DNA of 64,000 nucleotides from JAVBKU01 sp031553875 (GTDB lineage Bacteria; Bacteroidota; Bacteroidia; Bacteroidales; Rikenellaceae): contig JAVBKU010000024.1 in assembly GCA_031553875.1 (NCBI GenBank), forward strand, positions 9,679 through 73,678. Reading direction: 5' to 3'. The notes below the pieces were generated by a model that worked only from the letters and a program-made list of their open reading frames with translations, searched no databases and was not told where the DNA came from. Below are positions 17,657 through 25,861 of the stretch, piece by piece. Made by a program: the position numbers and the translations under genes. How positions within the stretch are numbered: the stretch's first letter is position 1; every line of letters begins with the position of its first letter.

Positions 17657-17881
17657 GGCGCCCATCGGGCGCCTGCCCTCCGCCAATTGCGCGATATTCA
17701 CGCCCGGACAGGGGTCGAGGGAATCCGTTAAAAAACGACGCTGTGTCTAACGACTGTTAGACAGATCGTGAGGCTCTGGCTAAAAAGGAGGAGTTCGACG
17801 TTTTAGGATGGACGAAGACCTCTGTCAGTGAATATCCGCAGGCGGCACTTTTTGGGTACCTTTTGTGTGCACAAAAGGTAC
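17657..17881 (+). repeat. Interspersed structured repeat A, copy 2
   Basis: Full copy. Parts in order: first hairpin GGCGCCC/GGGCGCC (17657-17673); left arm with CCGCC, GATATTCAC, CAGGGGTC, AATCCGTTAAAAAACGACG; GACTGTTAG; central hairpin AGACAGA/TCTGGCT with one mismatch; AAAAAGGAGGAGTTCG. The right arm follows with CGACGTTTTAGGAT, TCAGTGAATATCC and GGCGG, then the tail hairpin GTACCTTTTG / CAAAAGGTAC (17856-17881). The arms are imperfect inverted repeats over about 60 bases. It is in the spacer between the convergent genes bioA and mnmA. Confidence 0.88.
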
Positions 17882-17917
17882 AAGAGAAAAATATTATTAA
17901 CACAAGATTGCTGTCTC

Positions 17918-18061
17918 CCTACTTTTGGCATTGCCCCAAAAGTAGGCAAAAGGTCTAGCCGCGTCTTCTGCCGGGGTCTCTTCCGGGAGCTTCCCTCGTT
18001 ACACGATAACTGAGGGTGATCTCCCTCACGAGACCTATTTCCGGCAGAAGCCCAAAGCGGC
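17918..18061 (+). repeat. Interspersed structured repeat B, copy 2
   Basis: The best-paired copy. A lead hairpin CTACTTTTGG / CCAAAAGTAG is followed by GCAAAAGGTCTA and the core. The core's outer stem is GCCGC/GCGGC, then CTTCTGCCGG/CCGGCAGAAG, GGTCTC/GAGACC, GGGAG/CTCCC, CCTC/GAGG and GTTA/TAAC. It starts 36 bases after repeat A copy 2. Confidence 0.85.
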
Positions 18062-18067
18062 ATTCGC

Positions 18068-18085
18068 ACGAGGCCTATGCCTCGT
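18068..18085. repeat. Small hairpin after repeat B copy 2
   Basis: ACGAGGC, loop CTAT, GCCTCGT: a perfect 7-bp stem just past the end of repeat B. No T-run follows on the plus strand. Confidence 0.45.
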
Positions 18086-18130
18086 TAGAGAAAAAATAAA
18101 GGGGGTGGGTAAGAAAATACTTATTAAAGC

Positions 18131-18177
18131 GCCGCAGGCGGCACTTTTTGGGTACCTTTTGTGTGCACAAAAGGTAC
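18131..18177 (+). repeat. Repeat A tail fragment
   Basis: GCCGCAGGCGGCACTTTTTG followed by the tail hairpin GTACCTTTTG / CAAAAGGTAC, identical to the last 47 bases of repeat A copy 2. Thus this spacer holds A, B and a second A end. Confidence 0.8.
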
Positions 18178-18224
18178 AGGGTAAGAAAAAAAGCGTTAAT
18201 GCTCCAAATCCCAGTAGCTTATCT

Positions 18225-19454
18225 TTACTCGCTTATCACCCCCGAGCCCACAAGCTCCTCGCCGTCGTACCATGCGGCGAACTGCCCTGCGGTGACGCTC
18301 CTTTGAGGTTTGTCGAAGAGAACGTATGTGGCATCACCGGCGTTTATCAGCGTGCCTCCCTGGAGAGGCTGGCGGTAGCGTATGCGGAACAGGAAGCGCC
18401 TGCTCTCGCCCTCGCACAGAGCCAGGTCGGGCCTTACCCAATGGGTCTCGGCGGAGGTGATGCACAGGGCCTTCCGATATAGTCCGGGATGGCGTTCGCC
18501 CATGCCCACGTATATGGTATTCGAGGCGGTATCGGTGGAGATGACGAACAGCGGCTCGGCCTTACCTCCCACCAACAAGCCCTTGCGCTGGCCGATGGTG
18601 AAAAAGTGCGCCCCGTTATGCTCGCCCACCTTTTTGCCGTCGGCAGGGGAGTAGAGGTATGGGGTCGCCATCATGCGCAGGCCTGCGGGGTCGGGAATCT
18701 CGCCCTCCGCTGCGGCTATCCCGGCCTCCTCGCCGTAACCTTTCCACTCTCTCTCTATCTCGATTATATCTCCTTGTTTCTTCGCCAGTTTCTGCTGCAG
18801 GAATACCGGCAGGTCGACCTTGCCCACGAAGCATATACCCTGCGAATCCTTGCGCTGGGCAGTGGCCATGCCCTCGCGGGCGGCTATCTCGCGCACTTCG
18901 GGCTTGAGCAGGTGGCCTATGGGGAATAGCGCCCGCGAAAGTTGCTCCTGCGAGAGCTGGCAGAGGAAATAGCTCTGGTCCTTATTAGGGTCTTTCCCGG
19001 CGAGCAGGCGGTGGTGTTCCTTGCCGTCTACGGTGATCGTTTCCTTGCGGCAGTAGTGGCCTGTGGCTACGTAATCCGCACCAAGTTTCAGCGCCTCCTT
19101 GAGAAAGGCGTCGAATTTTATTTCGCGGTTGCACAGCACGTCGGGATTGGGTGTGCGGCCCTTTTCGTACTCGCCGAACATGTAGTCGACCACCCTGCGG
19201 CGATACTCGTCGCTCAGATCGACAACGTTGAACGGGATATCGAGCCGCTTGGCCACCAACTCGGCGAACATACGGTCGTCGTACCAGGGGCAATCGCCCT
19301 CAAGCGTGCCTGTGGTATCGTGCCAGTTTATCATAAACAGGCCGATGACCTCGCAGCCGGCCTCCTTGAGCAGGTAGGCCGCGACGCTCGAATCGACCCC
19401 TCCGGAGAGACCGATCACCACTTTCTTACCACGTATGCCGTCACTTGTGTTCAT
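18225..19454 (-). CDS. mnmA: tRNA-specific 2-thiouridylase
   Basis: 409 aa enzyme that thiolates U34 of tRNA(Lys/Glu/Gln). The PP-loop ATP site is SGGVDSS (residues 17-23), the two catalytic cysteines are C108 in NPDVLCNREIKFD and C208 in SQGICFVG, and the tRNA-recognition region and C-terminal beta-barrel are present. The start at MNTSDGIRG is set by a promoter box 5 bases upstream. The stop is in a spacer shared with bioA. Confidence 0.95.
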   Translation of the reverse strand: MNTSDGIRGKKVVIGLSGGVDSSVAAYLLKEAGCEVIGLFMINWHDTTGTLEGDCPWYDDRMFAELVAKRLDIPFNVVDLSDEYRRRVVDYMFGEYEKGRTPNPDVLCNREIKFDAFLKEALKLGADYVATGHYCRKETITVDGKEHHRLLAGKDPNKDQSYFLCQLSQEQLSRALFPIGHLLKPEVREIAAREGMATAQRKDSQGICFVGKVDLPVFLQQKLAKKQGDIIEIEREWKGYGEEAGIAAAEGEIPDPAGLRMMATPYLYSPADGKKVGEHNGAHFFTIGQRKGLLVGGKAEPLFVISTDTASNTIYVGMGERHPGLYRKALCITSAETHWVRPDLALCEGESRRFLFRIRYRQPLQGGTLINAGDATYVLFDKPQRSVTAGQFAAWYDGEELVGSGVISE

Positions 19455-19459
19455 GGGTG

Positions 19460-19467
19460 CAAAGGTA
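19460..19467 (-). promoter_or_regulatory. -7 box of mnmA, leaderless geometry
   Basis: On the minus strand TACCTTTG (TAnnTTTG) is 5 bases before the mnmA ATG, the same spacing as at 1549 for the exonuclease. Transcription would start at or next to the start codon. No good -33 box is visible. Confidence 0.5.
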
Positions 19468-19539
19468 ACTATTTTTTACCCCGGATGTTGCGCTCTTGCC
19501 GCGAAATTCGTATAATTGTACCAGAGCATTTACCCCTAA

Positions 19540-20562
19540 ATGTCATCCCCCGTGCGAATATCCTCTCCCCGGCCCACCTTGTGGCCGATAATTTTGCTGT
19601 TCCCGTTCCTTACCTACGCCGATGCGACGGCCCAAGGCCGCACGTCCGGCTACGGCCCGAAGGCGGAACGGTATAAGGTGGCGTTCTATAACGTCGAAAC
19701 CCTGTTCGATACCGTGCGCAATCCCCTTATCGACGACGGGGAGTTCACGCCGAAGGGTATGCGCGGGTGGAACACCGCCCGCTACCGCACGAAGATAGAA
19801 AACCTCGTCCGGGTGATCGACGATATGAGAGCCGATATTCTGGGTATCGCCGAGGTGGAGAACGAGGCCGTGGTGCGCGACCTGCTCCTTGCCTCCCGCA
19901 GCGATTACAACTACATTCATATAAATACTTCCGACCGCCGCGGGATGGATGTGGCGCTGTTGTACCGGGGCGACAAGTTCTTCCCCACGAAGCATTACCA
20001 GTGGGGCGGGGTGGGAGTGTCGCGCGAGTTTCTTGTGGTGTGGGGCGAGCTCGCAGGGGAAAGGATGTGCGTGATAGTGTGCCATATGCCCTCCCAGATC
20101 AATTCTCCCGAGACGAGGAAGAAAGCCTTCACCGCCTTGCGTGACCATGTCGCGAGTATCCTCGCGCGCGACCCGGCGGCTAAGATACTTGTCCTGGGCG
20201 ACTTCAACGATATACCCTCCGGCGCGCTTATTCAGAGCCTCACCGGAGGGGCCGTGAAAGAGTTCGGCGGCAGGCCCATGCTCCTTAACCCGTTCACAGA
20301 GATGAGCAGGGCAGGGTACGGCTCCTACGTCTACCGCGACCGCCGCCTGATGTACGATAATATCCTTTTCAGCGGCGCTCTATCGGGCGGCGAGGCATTG
20401 GCCTACAGCGGTGTTTGCTCTATCTTCGTGCGCGATTACATGGTCGAGCGCCACGGTCCGCAGAGGGGTTATCCCCTGCGCACATTCTCCGGACGGGCCT
20501 ACAAAGGAGGCTTCAGCGACCACCTGCCCGTGTACATTTATCTCGAAAATAAGCCCAGATAG
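19540..20562 (+). CDS. Secreted endonuclease/exonuclease/phosphatase family protein
   Basis: 340 aa with an N-terminal signal peptide (about 1-30, hydrophobic WPIILLFPFLTYADATA) and an EEP domain. Marks are FYNVETLFDT, LGIAEVENE (metal glutamate), the DVALLYRGD region, IVCHMPSQ and ILVLGDFNDIPSG, with a C-terminal SDHLPVY holding the catalytic Asp-His. Such Bacteroidetes proteins are annotated as nucleases or phosphodiesterases; the substrate is unknown. It is likely periplasmic. It is divergent from mnmA and 88 bases upstream of ppdK. Confidence 0.85.
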   Translation: MSSPVRISSPRPTLWPIILLFPFLTYADATAQGRTSGYGPKAERYKVAFYNVETLFDTVRNPLIDDGEFTPKGMRGWNTARYRTKIENLVRVIDDMRADILGIAEVENEAVVRDLLLASRSDYNYIHINTSDRRGMDVALLYRGDKFFPTKHYQWGGVGVSREFLVVWGELAGERMCVIVCHMPSQINSPETRKKAFTALRDHVASILARDPAAKILVLGDFNDIPSGALIQSLTGGAVKEFGGRPMLLNPFTEMSRAGYGSYVYRDRRLMYDNILFSGALSGGEALAYSGVCSIFVRDYMVERHGPQRGYPLRTFSGRAYKGGFSDHLPVYIYLENKPR

Positions 20563-20572
20563 CCCGTAATTG

Positions 20573-20603
20573 TTTGTCAGATATAAAATTATAGTTATTT
20601 TTG
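20573..20603 (+). promoter_or_regulatory. Consensus Bacteroidetes promoter of ppdK
   Basis: TTTG (20573-20576), 19 bases, then TATTTTTG (20596-20603), a full match to the TTTG-N19-TAnnTTTG promoter. The expected start is about 40 bases before the ppdK ATG. Confidence 0.75.
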
Positions 20604-20650
20604 TGGTCCGTTTGAGAAATCAATTTGAAACCACTAAATAATAACAAACA

Positions 20651-23377
20651 ATGGCTAACGTAAAGAGAGTCTACACCTTTGGTAACAAACAGGCCGAAGG
20701 TAACGGGACCATGAAAGAACTGCTGGGCGGCAAGGGTGCCAACCTCGCGGAGATGAACCTTATCGGTATACCCGTACCTCCGGGATTCACCATCACTACC
20801 GACGTGTGCTCGGAATACTACGTCCACGGACAGAACGAAGTGATCCGCCTTATCAAGGCCGAAGTCGAAAACGCTATGAAGGGCGTGGAGAAGATCATGG
20901 GCATGGAGTTCGGCAGCAGCACCAACCCCCTTCTGATGTCGGTTCGTTCCGGCGCGCGCGCTTCTATGCCCGGTATGATGGATACCATCCTCAACCTGGG
21001 TCTTAACGAAGAAGCCGTAGAAGGCCTCGCCAAGAAGACAGGCAACGCCCGTTTCGCATGGGACTCTTACCGCCGCTTCGTACAGATGTACGGCGACGTA
21101 GTTATGGGCATGAAGCCCGAAAGTAAGGAGGATGCCGATCCCTTCGAGGAGATCATCGACCACCTCAAGGAAGAGAAGAAAGTAAAGCAGGATACCGATC
21201 TTACCACCGACGACCTCAAGGAACTCGTTAAGCGTTTCAAGAAAGCCGTGAAGGAACAGACCGGCGCCGACTTCCCCTCTGATCCCTGGGAACAGCTTTG
21301 GGGCTCTATCTGCGCTGTATTCAGCAGCTGGATGAACGACCGTGCCATACTTTACCGCAAGCTCAACAATATACCCGCCGAATGGGGTACTGCCGTGAAC
21401 GTGCAGGCCATGGTGTTCGGTAACATGGGCGAAACATCCGCCACAGGTGTGGCCTTTACCCGCGACGCCGGTAACGGCAACAACGCTTTCAACGGCGAAT
21501 ACCTCGTTAACGCCCAGGGCGAAGACGTGGTTGCCGGTATCCGTACTCCGCAGGAGATCACCATCGAAGGTTCGCGCCGTTGGGCCGAGCTGCAGGGTGT
21601 CAGCGAGAAAGAACGCGCCCTGAAGTACCCTTCGCTCGAGGAGGTGATGCCCGCAGCCTACGCCGAGCTCAACCAGATACAGCACAACCTTGAGACCTAC
21701 TTCAAGGATATGCAGGATATAGAGTTTACCATCCAGAGCGGTAAGCTGTGGATGCTCCAGACCCGTAACGGTAAGCGTACCGGCGCGGCGATGGTGAAGA
21801 TCGCAATGGACATGCTCTCTGAGGGCATGATCGACGAACGTACAGCCGTACTGCGTTGCGAACCCGCCAAGCTCGACGAACTTCTCCACCCCGTGTTCGA
21901 CCAGAACGCCATGAAGAAGGCTACCATAATTTCCAAGGGTCTGCCCGCCTCTCCGGGTGCGGCTTCAGGCCAGATCGTGTTCTTCGCCGACGACGCCGAA
22001 GCGTGGGGCAATAAGGGTCTGAAGACCATCCTCGTGCGTATCGAGACCTCTCCCGAGGACCTCAAGGGTATGACCGTTGCCAACGGTATCCTCACAGCCC
22101 GCGGCGGTATGACATCGCACGCCGCTGTTGTGGCCCGCGGTATGGGTAAGTGCTGCGTATCAGGCGCAGGCGACCTGGTTATCGACTACAAGGCCCGCAC
22201 AATAACTGTGGGTAACAAAGTATACAAGGAGGGCGATTGGATCTCTCTCAACGGTTCTACCGGCGTGGTTTACGAAGGCCAGGTAGCCACTCAGGACGCT
22301 GAGCTCAGCGGCGACTTCGCCAAACTGATGAACCTCACCGACGAGTTCGCCCACCTGAAGGTTCGCGCCAACGCCGACAGCCCCCGCGACGCCAAGGTAG
22401 CGTTCGCTTTCGGCGCCCAGGGTATCGGCCTCTGCCGTACCGAGCACATGTTCTTCGAAGGCGACAGGATCAAGGCCGTAAGGGAAATGATCCTCGCCGA
22501 CGACGAAGCGGGCCGCCGCAAGGCCCTCGACAAGCTGCTCCCCATCCAGAGGAGCGACTTCGAAGGCCTATTCGAGTGCATGAACGGATTCCCCGTGACT
22601 GTCCGCCTGCTCGACCCCCCTCTCCACGAGTTCGTTCCCCATTTCGAAAAGGAAATGAAGGAAATGGCTGCCGAGATGAAGGTATCGCTCGATATCATCA
22701 AGCATAAGGTTGAGGCTCTGGCCGAAAGTAACCCCATGCTCGGTCACCGCGGTTGCCGTCTGGGTAACACATACCCCGAGATCACAGAGATGCAGGCCAG
22801 GGCTATCCTCGAGGCTGCCCTCAATATCAAGAAGAAGGGTATTCCCGTACACGTTGAGATCATGGTGCCCCTGGTTGGTAACCACAAGGAGCTCAAGTAC
22901 CAGAAGAACATTATCGACACCGTAGCCCAGAAGGTATTCGCTGAAAAGAACAACAGCATAGAATACATGATAGGTACTATGATCGAAGTTCCCCGCGCGG
23001 CCGTTACCGCCAACGAGATAGCCGAAGTGGCTGAGTTCTTCTCGTTCGGTACCAACGACCTTACGCAGATGACCCTCGGGTTCTCTCGTGACGACGTGGC
23101 CAAGTTCCTGCCCGTATACCTCGAAAAGGGTATCCTGCGCAATGACCCCTTCCAGATCCTCGACGTGAAGGGCGTAGGCCAGCTGATCCGCGAAGCCATC
23201 TTCAAGGGACGTAACGTGAAAGAAGGCCTCAAGTGCGGTATCTGCGGCGAACACGGTGGCGAACCCAGTTCAGTGGAATTCTGCCACTACGCAGGTCTCA
23301 ACTACGTGTCATGCTCTCCGTTCCGCGTGCCCATCGCGCGCCTTGCCGCTGCCCACGCAGCCCTCAAGCAGGAGTAA
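20651..23377 (+). CDS. ppdK: Pyruvate, phosphate dikinase
   Basis: 908 aa enzyme that interconverts PEP, AMP and PPi with pyruvate, ATP and Pi; in anaerobes it serves glycolysis or gluconeogenesis. The N-terminal ATP-grasp domain opens with KGANLAEM. The swivelling phosphohistidine domain has GGMTSHAAVVARG, with the catalytic His near residue 490. The C-terminal TIM barrel has the catalytic Cys in GICGEHGGEPSS near residue 865. Length is normal. Strong promoter and terminator frame it as a single gene. Its codon choice is more biased (AAG, GGT, AAC) than in its neighbours, as in highly expressed genes. Confidence 0.97.
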   Translation: MANVKRVYTFGNKQAEGNGTMKELLGGKGANLAEMNLIGIPVPPGFTITTDVCSEYYVHGQNEVIRLIKAEVENAMKGVEKIMGMEFGSSTNPLLMSVRSGARASMPGMMDTILNLGLNEEAVEGLAKKTGNARFAWDSYRRFVQMYGDVVMGMKPESKEDADPFEEIIDHLKEEKKVKQDTDLTTDDLKELVKRFKKAVKEQTGADFPSDPWEQLWGSICAVFSSWMNDRAILYRKLNNIPAEWGTAVNVQAMVFGNMGETSATGVAFTRDAGNGNNAFNGEYLVNAQGEDVVAGIRTPQEITIEGSRRWAELQGVSEKERALKYPSLEEVMPAAYAELNQIQHNLETYFKDMQDIEFTIQSGKLWMLQTRNGKRTGAAMVKIAMDMLSEGMIDERTAVLRCEPAKLDELLHPVFDQNAMKKATIISKGLPASPGAASGQIVFFADDAEAWGNKGLKTILVRIETSPEDLKGMTVANGILTARGGMTSHAAVVARGMGKCCVSGAGDLVIDYKARTITVGNKVYKEGDWISLNGSTGVVYEGQVATQDAELSGDFAKLMNLTDEFAHLKVRANADSPRDAKVAFAFGAQGIGLCRTEHMFFEGDRIKAVREMILADDEAGRRKALDKLLPIQRSDFEGLFECMNGFPVTVRLLDPPLHEFVPHFEKEMKEMAAEMKVSLDIIKHKVEALAESNPMLGHRGCRLGNTYPEITEMQARAILEAALNIKKKGIPVHVEIMVPLVGNHKELKYQKNIIDTVAQKVFAEKNNSIEYMIGTMIEVPRAAVTANEIAEVAEFFSFGTNDLTQMTLGFSRDDVAKFLPVYLEKGILRNDPFQILDVKGVGQLIREAIFKGRNVKEGLKCGICGEHGGEPSSVEFCHYAGLNYVSCSPFRVPIARLAAAHAALKQE

Positions 23378-23396
23378 TAATTGATATATATGTAAG

Positions 23397-23432
23397 CAGA
23401 GCCGCCCCGAAAACGGGGCGGCTCTGTTGTTT
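23397..23432 (+). terminator. Rho-independent terminator of ppdK
   Basis: CAGAGCCGCCCCG and CGGGGCGGCTCTG form a perfect 13-bp stem with loop AAAA, followed by TTGTTT. It starts 20 bases after the ppdK stop. Confidence 0.85.
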
Positions 23433-23453
23433 ACAGGTATTATGTGTTGGATA

Positions 23454-23810
23454 TTATTCCAAGTTTAATACATCAATTACATTGCCATTTTTGTCCATAA
23501 TAAATATCTGATTACTGATTACATAGCCACCAAAACTATTCTTTGCTCGATATTTATGTCGTACCCAATAGCCTTTATCATCTTTATTTACTGCCGACCA
23601 TTCAATAGATTCATAGCTCTTAGGGTCTTTCAGATTGGATTTCAGATATTTATTTACTTGTGTAACAGACGCATCGTAGGCACTGTTTTTTACTGGTTCG
23701 TCATTGTTTCCTCCGCCCGAACAATTGCTTATATTGGCAAGGAAAAGTAAAACAACGATCACAATTATTAAGATAGCTATGCCCCGTTTTTCTTCATTAG
23801 TCAATGCCAT
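23454..23810 (-). CDS. Small membrane-anchored protein of unknown function, AT-rich
   Basis: 118 aa. A single transmembrane segment (about residues 9-25, IAILIIVIVVLLFLA) is followed by a Gly/Asn linker and a soluble domain with YLKSNLKDPKSYESIEW and YWVRHKYRAKNSFGGYV, predicted outside the cytoplasm. I recognise no named family. The DNA is clearly richer in A and T than the flanking ppdK and gcvT genes, and codons such as TTA, ATA and AAT dominate, which suggests recent transfer. It may be a cargo gene inserted between two core genes. The function cannot be assigned. Confidence 0.7.
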   Translation of the reverse strand: MALTNEEKRGIAILIIVIVVLLFLANISNCSGGGNNDEPVKNSAYDASVTQVNKYLKSNLKDPKSYESIEWSAVNKDDKGYWVRHKYRAKNSFGGYVISNQIFIMDKNGNVIDVLNLE

Positions 23811-23846
23811 AATTTGATATTTTTATTTCGACAGGTTTAACCAGGC

Positions 23847-24947
23847 CTACACAAACGGCTTCTTTACCACCTGCGCCTTGATAAGTTTGTCACGAATTAT
23901 GACGAATATTTCGCTACCGATGGCGGCATAGGCCTTGTCGACGTATCCCATGCCGATGGCCTTTTTGAGCGTGGGCGACATGGTGCCCGAGGTGACGTGG
24001 CCGATGACCTTACCCGAAACGTCGGCTATATCGTAGCCGTGGCGGGCGATACCGCGGTCTATCATTTCGAATCCCACGAGCGAACGCTTCACTCCCTCGG
24101 CCTTCTGGCTGGCGAACAGTTCCTTGTCTGGGAAATTCTTGCCGTCGGTGAATTTGGTCACCCAACCCAATCCTGCCTCGATGGGAGAGGTGGTGTCGTC
24201 GATGTCGTTGCCGTAGAGGGAGAATCCCATCTCCAGGCGCAGGGTGTCGCGTGCGCCGAGGCCTATGTTCTGGAGTCCCATCTCCTTACCCGCCTTCCAG
24301 AGTGCGTCCCAGAGTTTGGCGGCATCTTCCTTGGCCACGTATATCTCGCATCCGCCCGCGCCGGTATAGCCGGTGATGGATAGGATGGCGTCTTTTATGC
24401 CGGCTACCTCTGCCTTGACGAAGGTGTAGTAGGGGAGTTTTTCGATGTCGGGCGTGGCGGTGAATTTCTGCACCAGCTTCATGGCGTTGGGACCCTGAAT
24501 GGCAAGCTGTGCTATCTCGTCTGAGGCATTGTATAGCTCCTTGCCCGGAGCCATGCCGTATTTTTTGCCCGCCTCACAGAGGAATTCCCAGTCCTTCTGT
24601 GTGTTGGAAGCGTTGACCACCAGCAGGAAAGTCTCGGCGTCGATACGGTAGACGAGAATGTCGTCGACGATACCACCGCGACCGTTGGGCAGGTAGGCGT
24701 ATTGTATCTTACCGTCGTAGAGGGTAGAGACGTCGTTGGAGGTGGTATCCTGGAGGAATTGCAGGGCCTTGGGGCCTTTGACCCATATCTCGCCCATGTG
24801 GCTCACGTCGAATACGCCTACATTGGTACGCACGGCGGCATGTTCGTTGTTGATTCCGGAAAATTCTATGGGCATATTATAACCGGCGAATTCGGCCATA
24901 CGGGCTCCTGCGGCTATGTGATACGAGGTAAACGGTGTTGTTTTCAT
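23847..24947 (-). CDS. gcvT: Glycine cleavage system aminomethyltransferase (T protein)
   Basis: 366 aa, full length. It transfers the methylene group from the lipoyl arm of H protein to tetrahydrofolate, releasing ammonia. Marks are AGYNMPIEF, the VGVFDVSHMGEI motif, the folate-binding region SITGYTGAGGCEIYV with the conserved acidic residue, GLGARDTLRLEMG and SGTMSPTLKKAIGMGYV. gcvH and gcvP are not in the window. It has its own promoter, facing away from the GIN-domain gene. Confidence 0.96.
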   Translation of the reverse strand: MKTTPFTSYHIAAGARMAEFAGYNMPIEFSGINNEHAAVRTNVGVFDVSHMGEIWVKGPKALQFLQDTTSNDVSTLYDGKIQYAYLPNGRGGIVDDILVYRIDAETFLLVVNASNTQKDWEFLCEAGKKYGMAPGKELYNASDEIAQLAIQGPNAMKLVQKFTATPDIEKLPYYTFVKAEVAGIKDAILSITGYTGAGGCEIYVAKEDAAKLWDALWKAGKEMGLQNIGLGARDTLRLEMGFSLYGNDIDDTTSPIEAGLGWVTKFTDGKNFPDKELFASQKAEGVKRSLVGFEMIDRGIARHGYDIADVSGKVIGHVTSGTMSPTLKKAIGMGYVDKAYAAIGSEIFVIIRDKLIKAQVVKKPFV

Positions 24948-24966
24948 TAAAGTCCTATTTATTAGA

Positions 24967-24998
24967 CAAATGTAATAAAATTACCGTTCGGGACACAA
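24967..24998 (-). promoter_or_regulatory. Promoter of gcvT
   Basis: On the minus strand TTG, 21 bases, then TACATTTG (TAnnTTTG). The box ends 19 bases before the gcvT ATG. A glycine riboswitch was looked for and not seen; the leader is too short. Confidence 0.6.
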
Positions 24999-25015
24999 TT
25001 TCTTACGGGTTTTCT

Positions 25016-25023
25016 TATCTTTG
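25016..25023 (+). promoter_or_regulatory. -7 box of the GIN-domain gene
   Basis: TATCTTTG followed by CATAAG. The same 14 bases (TATCTTTGCATAAG) recur at 31617 before nfo. The leader to the ATG at 25126 would be about 95 bases. The -33 element is unclear. Confidence 0.55.
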
Positions 25024-25125
25024 CATAAGACAGGATACGCCTCGGGATAAACCGAATAAATCCGGCTCCGCCCTCGGCTTTCACTGTCTTTGTATAAAAC
25101 GGGTTAAACCATAAAAAGACACTAT

Positions 25126-25809
25126 ATGAAAAAGCTATTTTTAACAGCCCTGGCGGCTTGCGCAATGTTCGCCGTTACAGCACAGGAAGTGATAAAAAGT
25201 GAGCAGATCAGCGAATTCAAGAAGCTCGATTTTGCGGGCCAGCTCAAGGTGACGCTCATCAAGGGCGATGCGACCAGTATAGAGATAAAGATCAATAACA
25301 GCACCATAGATAAACTCAAATGGGGCGTCAATAACGGGGTGCTCTCCATCAAACTCAAGCCCACGCCCAGCGCGGTAAGCTCGGCCGAGGTGACCCTCTA
25401 TTACAAGGATATAAACGCAATCAACGTCAGCGAGGCCACCGTGGCGACGCAGGGGGCGCTGAAGGCCTCGATGCTCGACATCTCGGCCAGCTCTAATGCC
25501 AGCGTGGTGTGCGAGCTGGATGTTACCGACCTGGCACTCAAGGCTTCGGGCCGCTCGGCAGTGAAGCTTGCGGGGACGGATAAATATATAGATATCAAGG
25601 CTTCGTCGAGCGCCAAGGTCGATACCAAGGAGCTGAACGTTATGAACGCCGAGGTTTCGGCTTCTTCCAGCGCTGAGGTGTACGTCTACTCTTCCGAGAG
25701 GATAAATATGAACGCAGCTACCGGCGGGGCCATATACTATAAGGGCGAGCCCATGATCGTGCGCTTCTCTACCAACACGATGGGCACGGTCAACAGCATA
25801 GGCAAGTAA
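25126..25809 (+). CDS. Secreted DUF2807 (GIN domain) protein
   Basis: 227 aa. A signal peptide (1-19, ends VTAQ) is followed by a right-handed beta-helix-like domain: repeated short strands rich in Ser, Ala and Val (SASSNASVVCELDVTDL, KASGRSAVKLAG, KASSSAKVDTKEL), the hallmark of DUF2807/GIN, the putative auto-transporter adhesin head-like family. These are exported or surface proteins of Bacteroidetes with unclear function. The gene is followed 52 bases later by the AddB-like gene. Confidence 0.85.
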   Translation: MKKLFLTALAACAMFAVTAQEVIKSEQISEFKKLDFAGQLKVTLIKGDATSIEIKINNSTIDKLKWGVNNGVLSIKLKPTPSAVSSAEVTLYYKDINAINVSEATVATQGALKASMLDISASSNASVVCELDVTDLALKASGRSAVKLAGTDKYIDIKASSSAKVDTKELNVMNAEVSASSSAEVYVYSSERINMNAATGGAIYYKGEPMIVRFSTNTMGTVNSIGK

Positions 25810-25861
25810 GCCCGGGCCTGGCCGGACGAAGAGGGCCGGTAACCGACGTTAATCCGCAGCT

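Noticed and set aside
17856..17881. Tail hairpins of repeat A as rho-independent terminators
   Set aside because: Both strands lack a T-run directly after the stem; only the separate hairpins listed as terminators meet that criterion.
17828..18178. ORFs of about 60-125 codons in the bioA-mnmA spacer
   Set aside because: They translate repeat A tail and repeat B, share the same peptide pieces in other copies, and run across inverted repeats. They are not genes.
24948..25015. Glycine riboswitch upstream of gcvT
   Set aside because: The leader from the promoter to ATG is only about 20 bases.
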